From Bacteroidales bacterium (GTDB lineage: Bacteria > Bacteroidota > Bacteroidia > Bacteroidales > UBA932): DNA of 33,257 nt. The notes beneath the pieces were generated by a model. It was not told the origin of the DNA. It saw nothing but the letters and a program-made list of their open reading frames with translations, and did not search any database. Numbering within the stretch: position 1 is the first letter of the stretch; each line of letters begins with the position of its first letter. A program made the position numbers and the translations under genes. Below, piece by piece: positions 1-8,688 of the stretch. The stretch spans positions 1 to 33,257 of the forward strand of contig JAFRUH010000008.1 of assembly GCA_017438975.1 (NCBI GenBank). The letters are read 5' to 3'.

Positions 1-1
1 C

Positions 2-481
<480 letters not shown>

Positions 482-504
482 TCCTGAAGAACCCGAATTT
501 CAAG

Positions 505-535
505 GGGCCGGCTCTCGAGCCGGTCTCTTTTTTTT
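505..535 (+). terminator. Intrinsic terminator after gap
   Basis: A GC-rich stem (CCGGCT at 508-513 pairing with AGCCGG at 518-523, extended outward by G-C and G-U pairs) with a four-base CTCG loop is followed by TCTC and then a run of eight T. It lies 23 nt after the gap stop codon. This is a standard Rho-independent terminator. Confidence 0.9.
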
Positions 536-544
536 GCCCATCCG

Positions 545-818
545 CCGCCACCGGAGCCCCCTTCGGGATGGATTCTCCGGGAAATGTCTTTCGCCGTATT
601 AAAAAAGTCTCTTTTGAGGGGCTTCCAGTAAGTCTTCAGCAGTCTAAAGCGGAGCCGGATGCGCTTATGGGTCCAGGGCATGGACCCATAGGATCATTTA
701 GGGGCGTTTTTGCTCCTATCGGTCCAATCCGTGGACCCATAGGAACACTCGCTAGGGAAATTCTATCAGAAATAATGGAGAAGATCCGGAAGGGGGATGC
801 CGATTGCCTCTTTTTCGC
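545..818. other. Non-coding spacer between gap and menA-like gene
   Basis: The reading frame of the downstream prenyltransferase stays open back to about position 430, but the translation of this stretch has no family similarity and runs through the gap terminator, so I treat it as non-coding. The only structure I see is the inverted-repeat cluster at 666-744, described separately. Confidence 0.6.
666..744. repeat. Cluster of three overlapping inverted repeats
   Basis: Three potential hairpins lie end to end. The first is perfect: TATGGGTCC at 666-674 pairs with GGACCCATA at 682-690 around a 7-nt loop. The second pairs TAGGGGC (699-705) with GCTCCTA (712-718), with one G-T wobble. The third pairs TCCTATCGGTCC (714-725) with GGACCCATAGGA (733-744), with one mismatch. 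The arm GGACCCATAGGA occurs identically at 682-693 and 733-744, so the first and third hairpins look like diverged copies of one palindrome. There is no T-run, so it does not look like an ordinary terminator. A repeated extragenic palindrome or an RNA-processing or regulatory structure are the alternatives. Confidence 0.7.
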
Positions 819-826
819 TAACTTTG
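819..826 (+). promoter_or_regulatory. Putative -7 box for menA-like gene
   Basis: TAACTTTG matches the Bacteroidetes TAnnTTTG consensus and sits about 20-26 nt before the ATGs at 847 and 853. No convincing TTTG -33 box is at the usual distance. Confidence 0.55.
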
Positions 827-852
827 CAGAAACAATTCAAGCGCTGATGCCT

Positions 853-1752
853 ATGAAACATAGTCTGAAAGAATGGTTCATCGTTACCAGGTACTGGTCA
901 TTTCCGGTTTCCACCATGCCAGTCGTCGCTACTTTCGCCTATCTGTTCAGCAGAGGGATGATTCCCGGAGGCTTCAAGCCCTGGGCGGTCCTGCTCCTCT
1001 CGCTGCTCGGCGTCGTCCTCCTGCATGCCGCCGGAAACGTCCTCAGCGACTGGGCGGATTACAAGAGCGGGGTGGACAATGAGACGGCGTTCGCAGTTCC
1101 CAACCTGGTTTTCCATCACTTTGAACCGGCGGAGTACCTCCGCGTCAGCATCGCCCTCTTTGTCGCCGGAGCGGCCTTCGGTATCGGAATCATGCTGCTC
1201 AGCGGCCCCGGACTGCTCATCGCAGGCGGCGTCGGAGTGGCGCTTACGCTGCTGTATTCTTTCCTGAAATACCACGCACTCGGAGACGCAGACATCTTCT
1301 TGATCTTCGGTGTCCTCACGGTTCTGGGTACGACCTATGCCATTACGAGAGCCTATGTGACGGAAGCGCTCGTCCTTTCCCTGCCCATCGGGCTGGTTAC
1401 CGTTTCTGTCCTTCATGCCAACAATACCCTGGACTCGGAGACGGACCGTGCGGCGGGAATCCGCACTTTCGCGATGCTGATCGGCCTGAAGGCGTCCGCC
1501 ATCCTCTATATGTGCTATATGGTGATTCCGTTCGTGTACGTAATCGTCGCCATCATCCTGGGCTGGCTCCATCCCGCATCGCTGCTTTGTCTCCTGGCGG
1601 CTGTCCCTGCGTGGAAGAACATCCAGAAAGCCAGTTCTTTCCGTCGGGACGGACTTGAGGCGATGAAGGGTCTTGACCAGGCAACAGCCAAACTGCAGCT
1701 GGTCTTCTCGGGTCTGCTTTCCCTCGGGCTTTTCATCGGCGGCCTCCTATGA
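853..1752 (+). CDS. menA: UbiA-family prenyltransferase, probably 1,4-dihydroxy-2-naphthoate prenyltransferase
   Basis: This integral membrane enzyme most likely attaches the polyprenyl tail to 1,4-dihydroxy-2-naphthoate in menaquinone synthesis. Both UbiA-superfamily Mg-diphosphate motifs are present: N62-x3-D66-x2-D69 (NVLSDWAD) and N190-x3-D194-x3-D198 (NNTLDSETD followed by RAAG). About eight to nine hydrophobic segments fill the 299 residues, the normal family length. I chose the ATG at 853 (MKHSLKEWFIVTRYWSFP) because homologues begin near this WF-x-TR-x-W-SFP stretch and a TAACTTTG box lies just upstream; ATG 847 would add two residues. The next gene overlaps it by four bases (ATGA), so the two are probably translationally coupled. 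UbiA paralogues with other aromatic acceptors exist, so the substrate is inferred. Confidence 0.8.
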   Translation: MKHSLKEWFIVTRYWSFPVSTMPVVATFAYLFSRGMIPGGFKPWAVLLLSLLGVVLLHAAGNVLSDWADYKSGVDNETAFAVPNLVFHHFEPAEYLRVSIALFVAGAAFGIGIMLLSGPGLLIAGGVGVALTLLYSFLKYHALGDADIFLIFGVLTVLGTTYAITRAYVTEALVLSLPIGLVTVSVLHANNTLDSETDRAAGIRTFAMLIGLKASAILYMCYMVIPFVYVIVAIILGWLHPASLLCLLAAVPAWKNIQKASSFRRDGLEAMKGLDQATAKLQLVFSGLLSLGLFIGGLL

Positions 1753-2393
1753 AGCCGGCAGTCAGGAATCTGGGCATAGCCCTGCTCACGGCCGCGCTGC
1801 TGTGGTTTTATATGTTCAGTCCATGGACGAAGGGATGGCCCTCGTTCTGGTTGGCAATGACCTTTTCGGCGCTTGTCCTCACGGGCCTCGGCCTGGCTTT
1901 TACCTCGGACCGGAAGTCTGTTCTGCGGGTTGAAAAACCGCTTCTTCAGGTGCTGGGCGGTATCCTCCTGGCCTTTGCCCTCTGGGGCGTTTTCTGGGTG
2001 GGCGACAAACTTTCATCCCTGATGTTCAATTTCGCCAGGCCCCAGGTCGACAGCGTATATGCGATGAAGGAGGGCTTCCCCGCCGGGGTAATCGCCCTCC
2101 TTCTGCTGGTTCTTATCGGCCCGGCCGAGGAATTCTTCTGGCGCGGATATGTGCAGCGCACGTTGTCCGGACTCTTTCGTGGAAAACACGCGGGCGACTA
2201 TGCTTTCTTGCTCACTGCAGGAATCTATGCGCTCGTGCACATCTGGTCATTCAACTTCATGTTGGTGATGGCAGCCCTGGTCGCGGGCGCGGTTTGGGGA
2301 CTCATTTACCGGCTCTGTCCCAAGGCCCTTTTCGCCCTGATCGTGAGCCATGCCCTCTGGGATGTGCTGGTCTTCGTCCTGATACCTATTTAG
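1749..2393 (+). CDS. CPBP-family intramembrane glutamic endopeptidase (CAAX protease / Abi family)
   Basis: A 214-residue polytopic membrane protein with the conserved CPBP motifs: E127-E128-x3-R132 (EEFFWRG), H164 after a hydrophobic helix (ALVHIWSFN), and the last motif SHALWD containing H201 and D205. Those glutamates and histidines form the active site of Rce1-like proteases. About six transmembrane segments are visible. Bacterial members have been linked to peptide maturation, bacteriocin immunity and membrane-protein processing, but nothing here identifies the substrate. It starts inside the end of the menA-like gene (ATGA overlap), indicating one transcript. Its stop is only 3 nt from the stop of the convergent S9 peptidase gene. 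Confidence 0.88.
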   Translation: MKPAVRNLGIALLTAALLWFYMFSPWTKGWPSFWLAMTFSALVLTGLGLAFTSDRKSVLRVEKPLLQVLGGILLAFALWGVFWVGDKLSSLMFNFARPQVDSVYAMKEGFPAGVIALLLLVLIGPAEEFFWRGYVQRTLSGLFRGKHAGDYAFLLTAGIYALVHIWSFNFMLVMAALVAGAVWGLIYRLCPKALFALIVSHALWDVLVFVLIPI

Positions 2394-2396
2394 CCT

Positions 2397-5153
2397 TTAT
2401 TGTTCGACCGTTTCGTAGCCGAACTCATAGTCTTTCCTGGAAGTCTGGACACCGTCCCGCATCCAGACGGGGAGGGGAGCCCCCTTGAGGTAGTGGTCGA
2501 AGAATTGCTGGAGCCTGATGGACAGGTCCTTGCAATTCCGGCGCTCGACGAGATTGTGCTCTTCTCCGTTGTATTCCAGCAGCCAGGCCGGCTTCCCGAG
2601 GCGGCGGAGGCCCATGAACATTTCAATGCCCTGGTACCAGGGAACGGCTCCGTCATTGTCGTTGTGCATGATCAGTACGGGAGTCGTCACTTCCGGGAGC
2701 TTGAAGAGCGGGGAGTTCTCCATATAAAGCTCGATTCCGTGCCAGAGGTCGCGCCCGATGCGGCTCTGCGTCTGTTCGTACTGGAACTGGCGGCTCATTC
2801 CGCTTCCCCAGCGGATTCCTCCATAGGCCGAGGTCATGTTCGAGACAGGAGCACCGGCGCCGGCGGCCTTGAACATGCTGGTACGGGTGATGAGGTAGGC
2901 GACCTGGTATCCGCCCCAGCTCTGGCCCTGGATGGCCATGTTCGCGCTGTCGATCCAAGTGAACTGTCCGAGGGATTCCGCGCCGCTGACGATGCAGTTG
3001 TAGGCCGATTCGCCGGGAAGTCCCGGGGTATAGACGATATCCGGGATGAACACGACATAACCTCTTGATACATAGAATGGAATGTTGACGGTCGAGCGGC
3101 TCGGGGCGGGGCTGCGATAGTTGTAGAGCGTCTCGGAATTCCTTTCATAGAAATAGATCATGACCGGGTATTTGCGGGAAGCGTCGAAATCTTCCGGCTT
3201 GAACAGGATTCCGTCGAGTTTAGTCCCGTCGTATGCGGTCCAGTGGTATAGTTCGGCCGTCCCCCAGTTGTATTCCGCCTGCTGGGGATTGATCGAAGAA
3301 AGTTTCACGTCTTTTTTTCCTCCGATGCCCTCCGGGCTGTAATAGATATCGTAAGGCTCCTGGAAATTCCCTTTCCGGTAAGCGAAGATGTCAGCGTCTT
3401 TCGCTTTCAAGACCGAAGGGAAAGAGTAGCCGCCGAATACGAGGGTCTTGCACGCCTTGGCGTCCAGGCTCGTCATTCCGAGGCCGTTTTCCTTGGTCTT
3501 GTTGTCGAAGATGCTGAGGAGGATCTTCTCTCCATTCCGGATACCCGGTTCATCGTCGGGATCCTTCGTGTTCACATAGCGGTAGGTCCGGCCTTCTTCC
3601 CGTCCGGCGGTCAGGCGACGGGCCTGTCCTGCGGCTGCGGGGATGACCCAGATATCATATTGGTCATAGACGAGGATTTCCCGGTCTCCTTCCGTCCATC
3701 CCGCAATCCCGTAGCTTCCGGGAGCCATCGGATGGTCATCTTCGACATCCCAGAAATCGGTGTCAATCCCTTCGGAAAGGCATCGGGTAGATCCTGTCCC
3801 AATGCTGTGTATGAACCACTTACGAGTATTGTAATCCCACCAGGTGACATAGTTGCCCTTGGGCGAAATCCGGGCGGATCCAAGGGCGCCCCGTGCGATT
3901 TCTTTCCGGGAGGCATTCTCTACGTTCAGGAGCGAAAGGATGATTTCATTCCGGGCGTTCCACTGCGTTTCGACCGGATCGGCGGTCTCCTGGTAGAGGG
4001 CGAAGGGACCGTTCCAGCGGTCGGCGGGCTGCAGAAAGGCGAACTTATCGGCTTGGAGCAGGTTCAGTTTTCCGTCTTTGTATAAGGTAGGGAAGGTCCT
4101 TCTGGCGTCCCGCATCAGTCCCTTTTTCATCATCGGAGGAAGCTCCGGTTCGTTCCAGGTCCATATATCGAGCCCGGGCGTTTCAAACGGAACAAGGGTC
4201 GTATCCTTCGGAGGCGTGAATTCCTGGACGCCGGCGAAGATCCTTTTCCCGTCATGGCTGAAATAGCAGGAGCTGTTCTCGGTAAGTCCCCAATTTTTCG
4301 GAAGATTCCCCATATCGTCCTTTCCGATCAGGCGCCCGGCCTTGCCGGAGGCCGTTTCATAGAGGAACAATTCAGCGTGCTTGCTGCCGCTGGAGAGGGT
4401 GTCGTTCGCCTGGAGGAAGAGAGCCTGCGTACCGGTTTCGTCGAAGGACGGAAGGGAATGGAAGGTTGTCGTATCGGTCAACTGGACGGTTTTTGCCGTT
4501 CCGGGTTCATAAAAACCGACGACCGAGCGCTTCTTGTCCGTTTTCCGGACGAAGGCGAGCGTCTTCCCGTCTTTGCTGAAATCAAACTTGTCGATCTGCC
4601 GGAGCGTATCGATATGACCGTCGGAAAAATGATAGACTGCGATGGGATCGCCGATGTCTTTCTTCTTCCTGTCGGCCTTCGGGATGAAGGTTGTATCAGT
4701 GGTCGAGAACGCGAAAGATTCGGTGGCAAGTTTCCCGATCCTATAGCTTTTCACATTCGGGAACATCTTGATAATACCACTCTTTACATCGATTATTGCA
4801 AGTGAATCTTTAGATGTCTTTTCCTTTTGTACCTTCTTGATTTTTTCCTGCCGTGTCTTGGCGTATTCCGGTTTTACAAGGCAGATGACATGTTCTCCGT
4901 CCTCGGTGACCGAAGGGTTGTACCCTCTGGTGATGACGACTTCCCGTCCCGTTTTTCCGAAGGTCCGGATGTAGAGCGTCGCATCGCCTTCCTGTTTTGC
5001 AACCTGATAGACGAGTACCCTGCCATCCGGGGAAAGGAGGGTCGTCCCAACGCTCTCCCAATTGTCGTAAACAGAGTGGTCCAGCGGCTTTTTCTGAGCT
5101 GATGCAATAGTTCCGATTAAGATTACTAAAGCAATGAGTGTTAGTCGTTTCAT
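2397..5153 (-). CDS. Secreted S9 (prolyl oligopeptidase-type) serine peptidase
   Basis: A 918-residue exported peptidase, probably periplasmic, that should cleave short peptides. The start at 5153 gives a clean signal peptide (MKRLTLIALVILIGTIASAQ); the longer open frame upstream only overlaps the neighbouring gene. The N-terminal two thirds looks like the WD/beta-propeller gate of S9 enzymes, with repeated blades such as DGKTLAFVRKTD and DETGTQALFL. The C-terminal alpha/beta-hydrolase domain has a complete triad: Ser745 in GQSWGGYQ, Asp834 in HNDNDGAVPW and His866 in GEEHNLV. The length is larger than DPP IV (about 750) but normal for the large S9 proteins of Bacteroidetes. It starts 10 nt after the lysozyme-like gene, suggesting co-transcription. 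Exact specificity (dipeptidyl versus oligopeptidyl) is not readable. Confidence 0.9.
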   Translation of the reverse strand: MKRLTLIALVILIGTIASAQKKPLDHSVYDNWESVGTTLLSPDGRVLVYQVAKQEGDATLYIRTFGKTGREVVITRGYNPSVTEDGEHVICLVKPEYAKTRQEKIKKVQKEKTSKDSLAIIDVKSGIIKMFPNVKSYRIGKLATESFAFSTTDTTFIPKADRKKKDIGDPIAVYHFSDGHIDTLRQIDKFDFSKDGKTLAFVRKTDKKRSVVGFYEPGTAKTVQLTDTTTFHSLPSFDETGTQALFLQANDTLSSGSKHAELFLYETASGKAGRLIGKDDMGNLPKNWGLTENSSCYFSHDGKRIFAGVQEFTPPKDTTLVPFETPGLDIWTWNEPELPPMMKKGLMRDARRTFPTLYKDGKLNLLQADKFAFLQPADRWNGPFALYQETADPVETQWNARNEIILSLLNVENASRKEIARGALGSARISPKGNYVTWWDYNTRKWFIHSIGTGSTRCLSEGIDTDFWDVEDDHPMAPGSYGIAGWTEGDREILVYDQYDIWVIPAAAGQARRLTAGREEGRTYRYVNTKDPDDEPGIRNGEKILLSIFDNKTKENGLGMTSLDAKACKTLVFGGYSFPSVLKAKDADIFAYRKGNFQEPYDIYYSPEGIGGKKDVKLSSINPQQAEYNWGTAELYHWTAYDGTKLDGILFKPEDFDASRKYPVMIYFYERNSETLYNYRSPAPSRSTVNIPFYVSRGYVVFIPDIVYTPGLPGESAYNCIVSGAESLGQFTWIDSANMAIQGQSWGGYQVAYLITRTSMFKAAGAGAPVSNMTSAYGGIRWGSGMSRQFQYEQTQSRIGRDLWHGIELYMENSPLFKLPEVTTPVLIMHNDNDGAVPWYQGIEMFMGLRRLGKPAWLLEYNGEEHNLVERRNCKDLSIRLQQFFDHYLKGAPLPVWMRDGVQTSRKDYEFGYETVEQ

Positions 5154-5163
5154 ATGATAAGGA

Positions 5164-6012
5164 TTATTGATTTCTGATGATGGAGAGATCCGTGAATCCC
5201 GGGATACCGAAGATAACGGCCTTATCCGTAAACTGCCACATCCGGTAGTCTTTGAAGAGGGGAGCGTCGACTTCATAATGGGCGACCCAGAGCGGATAAG
5301 CCTCTTTCAATTCTTTCGAAAGCAGGTCCCGGATAAAACTGTCTGGGGCATAGACCACCGGTTTTTTACCATAGTGTCTCTCGATCAGCCTGAGCCAGAC
5401 GAGGGCGTTGCCGTTCAGCTCATCTTTCGAGACGCCGGAAGGCAGCGTTTCAATATCAAGGACGGGAGGCAGGTCGGCGTGTCTCAACTCTCCGACGACC
5501 CGGATGAAATTATCCGCCTGCTTCACCGGATTCCGGGCGGGGGAGAAGAAATGATAGGCTCCCCGTCTGATATCCCTTTTACCGGCTTCTTCCCAGTTGT
5601 TCCGGAATCGCCGGTCACGCATCGATTCTCCTTCGCTCGCCTTCATATAGACGGCTCCGACGGGACGGATCTGCGTCGCATTTCCGATCGAGCGGACCGT
5701 CCTGCCGTCGCGGTCGGTCATGACCTTGAGGGAATCCCAGATAATCTTCTCTCCGTTGTGATGGGAAATGTCGATGCAGAATGCCCGTGCTCCGGGCGGG
5801 ACTACGGCGCCGGTCTCGGTTTTGTAGCCGGGATTCCGCAATAGAAGGACCATCCCCATCACGAGCAGGACGAGAAGAACGCATCCCGCCGCAGTCAGTT
5901 CTTTCCACCGGTCGGGCTTACGGCTCCGTTTTACCGCAGCTTTCTTCCGAATGGGGGACTTTTTCGGGGATAACTTTTTTGTTATCTTATTTAACTTTTT
6001 TGTTTTACCCAC
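5164..6012 (-). CDS. Membrane-anchored GH25 (Chalaropsis-type) lysozyme-like muramidase
   Basis: The domain from about residue 76 to the end matches glycoside hydrolase family 25, which cleaves the MurNAc-GlcNAc bond of peptidoglycan. Visible landmarks are ARAFCIDISHHNG with the first acidic residue Asp81, YMKASEG, GAYHFFSP, and the catalytic D-x-E pair Asp186/Glu188 in PPVLDIETL. The N-terminus is unusual: about 35 residues very rich in Lys/Arg, then a single transmembrane helix (about 40-58), predicting a cytoplasmic basic tail and a periplasmic enzyme. No ATG is in frame; the start is the GTG at 6012 with TAACTTTTTG just upstream. It lies directly before the S9 peptidase gene. GH25 proteins may remodel the cell wall or degrade foreign peptidoglycan; the sequence does not say which. 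Confidence 0.87.
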   Translation of the reverse strand: MGKTKKLNKITKKLSPKKSPIRKKAAVKRSRKPDRWKELTAAGCVLLVLLVMGMVLLLRNPGYKTETGAVVPPGARAFCIDISHHNGEKIIWDSLKVMTDRDGRTVRSIGNATQIRPVGAVYMKASEGESMRDRRFRNNWEEAGKRDIRRGAYHFFSPARNPVKQADNFIRVVGELRHADLPPVLDIETLPSGVSKDELNGNALVWLRLIERHYGKKPVVYAPDSFIRDLLSKELKEAYPLWVAHYEVDAPLFKDYRMWQFTDKAVIFGIPGFTDLSIIRNQ

Positions 6013-6082
6013 TAATTATCAAAAAGTTACGATAATGAAGCAAAAAAGTATACTATCTACTGCAAAAATAAGAAAAATCTAT

Positions 6083-6090
6083 TAACTTTG
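6083..6090 (+). promoter_or_regulatory. -7 promoter box of rubrerythrin
   Basis: TAACTTTG, an exact TAnnTTTG match in AT-rich DNA, lies 33 nt before the rubrerythrin ATG. A leader of about 30 nt is predicted. Confidence 0.7.
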
Positions 6091-6123
6091 CCCTTGACGA
6101 ATCATACTTTAAAGTTTTTTTAT

Positions 6124-6663
6124 ATGGAATTGAAAGGATCCAAAACCGAGGCCAACCTGAAGACTGCTTTTGCCGGTGAGTCCCAGGCCCACACCAAGTA
6201 CCAGTATTACGCTTCCAAGGCGAAGAAGGACGGCTATGTCCAGATCGCCGAGCTCTTCGAAGCGACGGCCAAGAATGAGAAGGAGCATGCCAAGATCTGG
6301 TTCAAGTTCCTTCATGACGGTACCATCCCTTCGACGGAGGAGAATCTTGCCGATGCCGCTGCGGGCGAGAACTACGAATGGACCGACATGTATGCTGAAT
6401 TCGCCGCCGTGGCGAAGGAAGAAGGATTCAATGAAATCGCCTTCCTTTTCGAAAAAGTCGGTGCAATCGAGAAGACCCATGAAGAAAGGTATCGCAAGCT
6501 CCTCGAAAACATCGAGGGCGGACTCGTGTTCTCAAGGGATGAGGACATGATCTGGGAATGCTCGAATTGCGGGCACATCGTCATCGGAAAGAAAGCTCCG
6601 GAACTCTGTCCGGTCTGCAAGCATCCGAAGAGCTATTTTATGCTCCGGGCAACGAACTATTGA
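6124..6663 (+). CDS. rbr: Rubrerythrin
   Basis: A cytoplasmic non-haem di-iron peroxidase that reduces H2O2 in anaerobes with electrons delivered through its rubredoxin domain. Residues 1-135 form the ferritin-like four-helix domain: Glu19 in [11 protein letters not shown]52-x2-H55 (EKEH), Glu85, and E116-x2-H119 (EKTH) are the expected iron ligands. Residues 144-179 form the rubredoxin-like domain with Cys146-x2-Cys149 and Cys162-x2-Cys165. The 179-residue length is typical. I start at ATG 6124 ([12 protein letters not shown]), the standard N-terminus; the frame extends further upstream only through non-ATG codons inside the promoter. The gene is monocistronic, divergent from the lysozyme-like gene, and its stop overlaps that of convergent pssA by 7 nt. 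Confidence 0.96.
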   Translation: MELKGSKTEANLKTAFAGESQAHTKYQYYASKAKKDGYVQIAELFEATAKNEKEHAKIWFKFLHDGTIPSTEENLADAAAGENYEWTDMYAEFAAVAKEEGFNEIAFLFEKVGAIEKTHEERYRKLLENIEGGLVFSRDEDMIWECSNCGHIVIGKKAPELCPVCKHPKSYFMLRATNY

Positions 6664-7373
6664 TCGACCTTGAAAAGGGCGAAAATGCAGTTCTCAAGGA
6701 TGTAGACCGAGAAGATCAGCAGAACCGCGAAACTCCAGTTGAGCCGCAGGACGGCGGTGATGACGAGGCAGATCGCGGCGATGGAGAAGAAGGCGGTACG
6801 CTTGATGTCAAGAAGCGTATTGCCTTTTTTGATTTTCATCCCGAACATCGGAATCTCCGAGACGAGAAGGAGTCCGAGCACGATGGCTACGAGCGGGATG
6901 AAGACTGGTCCACGGGCCCATCCGGCCAGGATCCCGTCGGGAGTCCTGGAGATGAAATAGGCGAGGGAACCGCAGATCATGGCGGCCGACGGGGTCGGGA
7001 GTCCGATGAAATTCAGGCTCTGGCGTTCGTCGATGTTGAATTTGGCGAGCCGGAGGGCGGACATGGCCGCGAGAAAGAGGGGAATGAAGGCGATCCATGC
7101 GGGGGTGACCCCGTCCATCGCTTTGTACAGCATCAGGGAGGGGAGGACGCCGAAGCTGACCATGTCGGCGAGGGAGTCAAGTTCTTTCCCGATATCGGAA
7201 TAGGCATGGAGAAGTCGGGCGGCCAGGCCGTCGCAGAAATCGAAGACGGCGGCCGCGAGCATCAGGGGGAAAGCGATGTCCGGACGCCCTTTGAGGGTAA
7301 AAATCACTCCCATGACCCCCGAGAGGAGATTCATGGAAGTGATTGTATTGGGAATGTGCCTGACTACGCCCAT
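6657..7373 (-). CDS. pssA: CDP-diacylglycerol-serine O-phosphatidyltransferase
   Basis: This membrane enzyme makes phosphatidylserine from CDP-diacylglycerol and serine, the committed step to phosphatidylethanolamine. The CDP-alcohol phosphatidyltransferase signature is complete: D45-x2-D48-G49-x2-A52-R53-x8-G62-x3-D66-x3-D70. The N-terminus ([16 protein letters not shown]) and about seven to eight hydrophobic helices fit a 238-residue PssA; phosphatidylglycerophosphate synthase shares the motif but has a different N-terminus. The start codon overlaps the stop of the upstream peptidase gene by one base (TAATG), so pssA is translated from the same transcript. Confidence 0.9.
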   Translation of the reverse strand: MGVVRHIPNTITSMNLLSGVMGVIFTLKGRPDIAFPLMLAAAVFDFCDGLAARLLHAYSDIGKELDSLADMVSFGVLPSLMLYKAMDGVTPAWIAFIPLFLAAMSALRLAKFNIDERQSLNFIGLPTPSAAMICGSLAYFISRTPDGILAGWARGPVFIPLVAIVLGLLLVSEIPMFGMKIKKGNTLLDIKRTAFFSIAAICLVITAVLRLNWSFAVLLIFSVYILENCIFALFKVDQ

Positions 7374-8620
7374 TATTTCCTGGTGCGGTTGGTCTTTCCA
7401 TAATTGACGATTCCGAGTTTCTTCTGGATCTCGACGGGAATGGCGTTCTTGTTGACGACGAAATTGAGGGTCTTGGCCTTGCAGAAGTTCTCGGACATGT
7501 ACCAGATACCCTTATAGGCTCCGGACTCGCCCCAGGAGTTCTTGATCAGATAGTACTTGTTGCCGTTCTGGTCTTTGGCGGTACCGTAGAGGTGCATGCC
7601 GTGGTCATCGGTGCTCTGTTTGTTGTCGAACATGAGCTGGCGGCTTTCCTGGGTGACGGCTTCCTCGGGAGCGGGTCCCGCGGGTTTCTTGTCGGCCGGT
7701 TTCTCGTCGGCCTTGCCGACCCAGCGCTCCTGGTCGGAGCCGGTCGTCACCTTCGCCTTGGTGTCCAGGAGAACGGCGAGGCCGTCACGGGTGAATCCGG
7801 CTTCGCTGACATCGCCGCCCCAGAGGACGGTATAACCGTTTTCGACGGCGTTGTCGATAATGGCCATGAATTCATCGAGCGGGAGGTTGTAGGAGAGGGA
7901 CCAGCGCCAGTTGTCCTCGACTTCGATCGCGAAGGGTTTGTAGAACGGGTGGTGTGTGAAGGAGGTGATGCCGATGTAGTCGTCGGTATTGATGCCCATG
8001 GCGTCACGGTAAGATTCCGGTGTATAGGTAGTTCCATCAACGTTGAACTCGGCGGGAATTTCTCCGAGATAGGCGTCGAGGATGCCGTCGAAGCCCTTGC
8101 TCCAAACCGGGGTCAGGGTCCGGTTGGGGTTCTTGACGACCGCTTCGACATAACCTCTCAGCACGGCGTCGAGTTCGCCCTGGACCGGGAGTTCGGTACC
8201 GTAGTTCATTCCGGAGAAGACGCTCTGCGGGACGATGCCGTAATCCTGGACGACTTCCAGCACATCGCCGAAGTCGCTGCCGGCGGCCATATTGAGTTTT
8301 CCATTCAGGCGGACGTACTTGATCGCCCTGTCGTGGTAGGCGTTACGCACGACGAACATCTCGGAGAAGTCCGGATAGGCGGCGGGATCCTTGATGCCCT
8401 TGGCCTTGATGACCTCGGACTCGAGGAAAGAAAGTGCGGAGAAGCACCAGCAGGTACCGCTGCGGTTCTGGTTCTTGATCGAGGTGATCGGATTTTCCTT
8501 GACGTGGGTGAACTGGTAGTCGGAGGATTTTACCGGTGTGGGCCTTGCCTGCTGGGCCGAAACGGCGAGCGGGAGGGAAAGGGCGGCGAAAGCCGTGAGA
8601 AGAAGTGTGTTGATACGCAT
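7373..8620 (-). CDS. Exported C1B (bleomycin hydrolase / PepC-like) cysteine peptidase
   Basis: A papain-fold cysteine peptidase with signal peptide MRINTLLLTAFAALSLPLAVSA, hence periplasmic or outer-membrane-associated, unlike the cytosolic PepC of Gram-positives. Active-site residues are Gln51 and Cys57 (NQNRSGTCWCFS), His340 (DDHGMHLYG, aligning with the HAMVLTG motif of C1B enzymes) and Asn361 (KNSWGE). A low-complexity Lys/Pro/Ala-rich insert (KADEKPADKKPAGPAPEE) lies shortly before the His. The 415 residues are slightly shorter than the typical 440-450. Aminopeptidase activity on periplasmic peptides is the likely role. It heads a two-gene transcript with pssA, from a promoter divergent to the alpha/beta hydrolase. 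Confidence 0.88.
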   Translation of the reverse strand: MRINTLLLTAFAALSLPLAVSAQQARPTPVKSSDYQFTHVKENPITSIKNQNRSGTCWCFSALSFLESEVIKAKGIKDPAAYPDFSEMFVVRNAYHDRAIKYVRLNGKLNMAAGSDFGDVLEVVQDYGIVPQSVFSGMNYGTELPVQGELDAVLRGYVEAVVKNPNRTLTPVWSKGFDGILDAYLGEIPAEFNVDGTTYTPESYRDAMGINTDDYIGITSFTHHPFYKPFAIEVEDNWRWSLSYNLPLDEFMAIIDNAVENGYTVLWGGDVSEAGFTRDGLAVLLDTKAKVTTGSDQERWVGKADEKPADKKPAGPAPEEAVTQESRQLMFDNKQSTDDHGMHLYGTAKDQNGNKYYLIKNSWGESGAYKGIWYMSENFCKAKTLNFVVNKNAIPVEIQKKLGIVNYGKTNRTRK

Positions 8621-8653
8621 TTCGTTAAGTATTATTGTTTCAACTCAATTATA

Positions 8654-8661
8654 CAAATTTA
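8654..8661 (-). promoter_or_regulatory. -7 promoter box of the C1B peptidase-pssA operon
   Basis: On the minus strand this reads TAAATTTG, an exact consensus match, predicting a leader of about 30 nt before the ATG at 8620. It is back-to-back with the divergent box at 8673-8680. Confidence 0.7.
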
Positions 8662-8672
8662 GCAATTAATCG

Positions 8673-8680
8673 TAAATTTG
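8673..8680 (+). promoter_or_regulatory. -7 promoter box of the alpha/beta hydrolase gene
   Basis: TAAATTTG, exact match to consensus, ends only 8 nt before the ATG at 8689. With the usual spacing, transcription would begin within about 5 nt of the start codon, giving an almost leaderless mRNA. Confidence 0.65.
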
Positions 8681-8688
8681 CAATCGAT

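Noticed and set aside
898-1572. Long minus-strand frame opposite the menA-like gene (224 codons)
   Set aside because: Shadow of the high-GC gene on the plus strand; composition is charged and repetitive with no motif.
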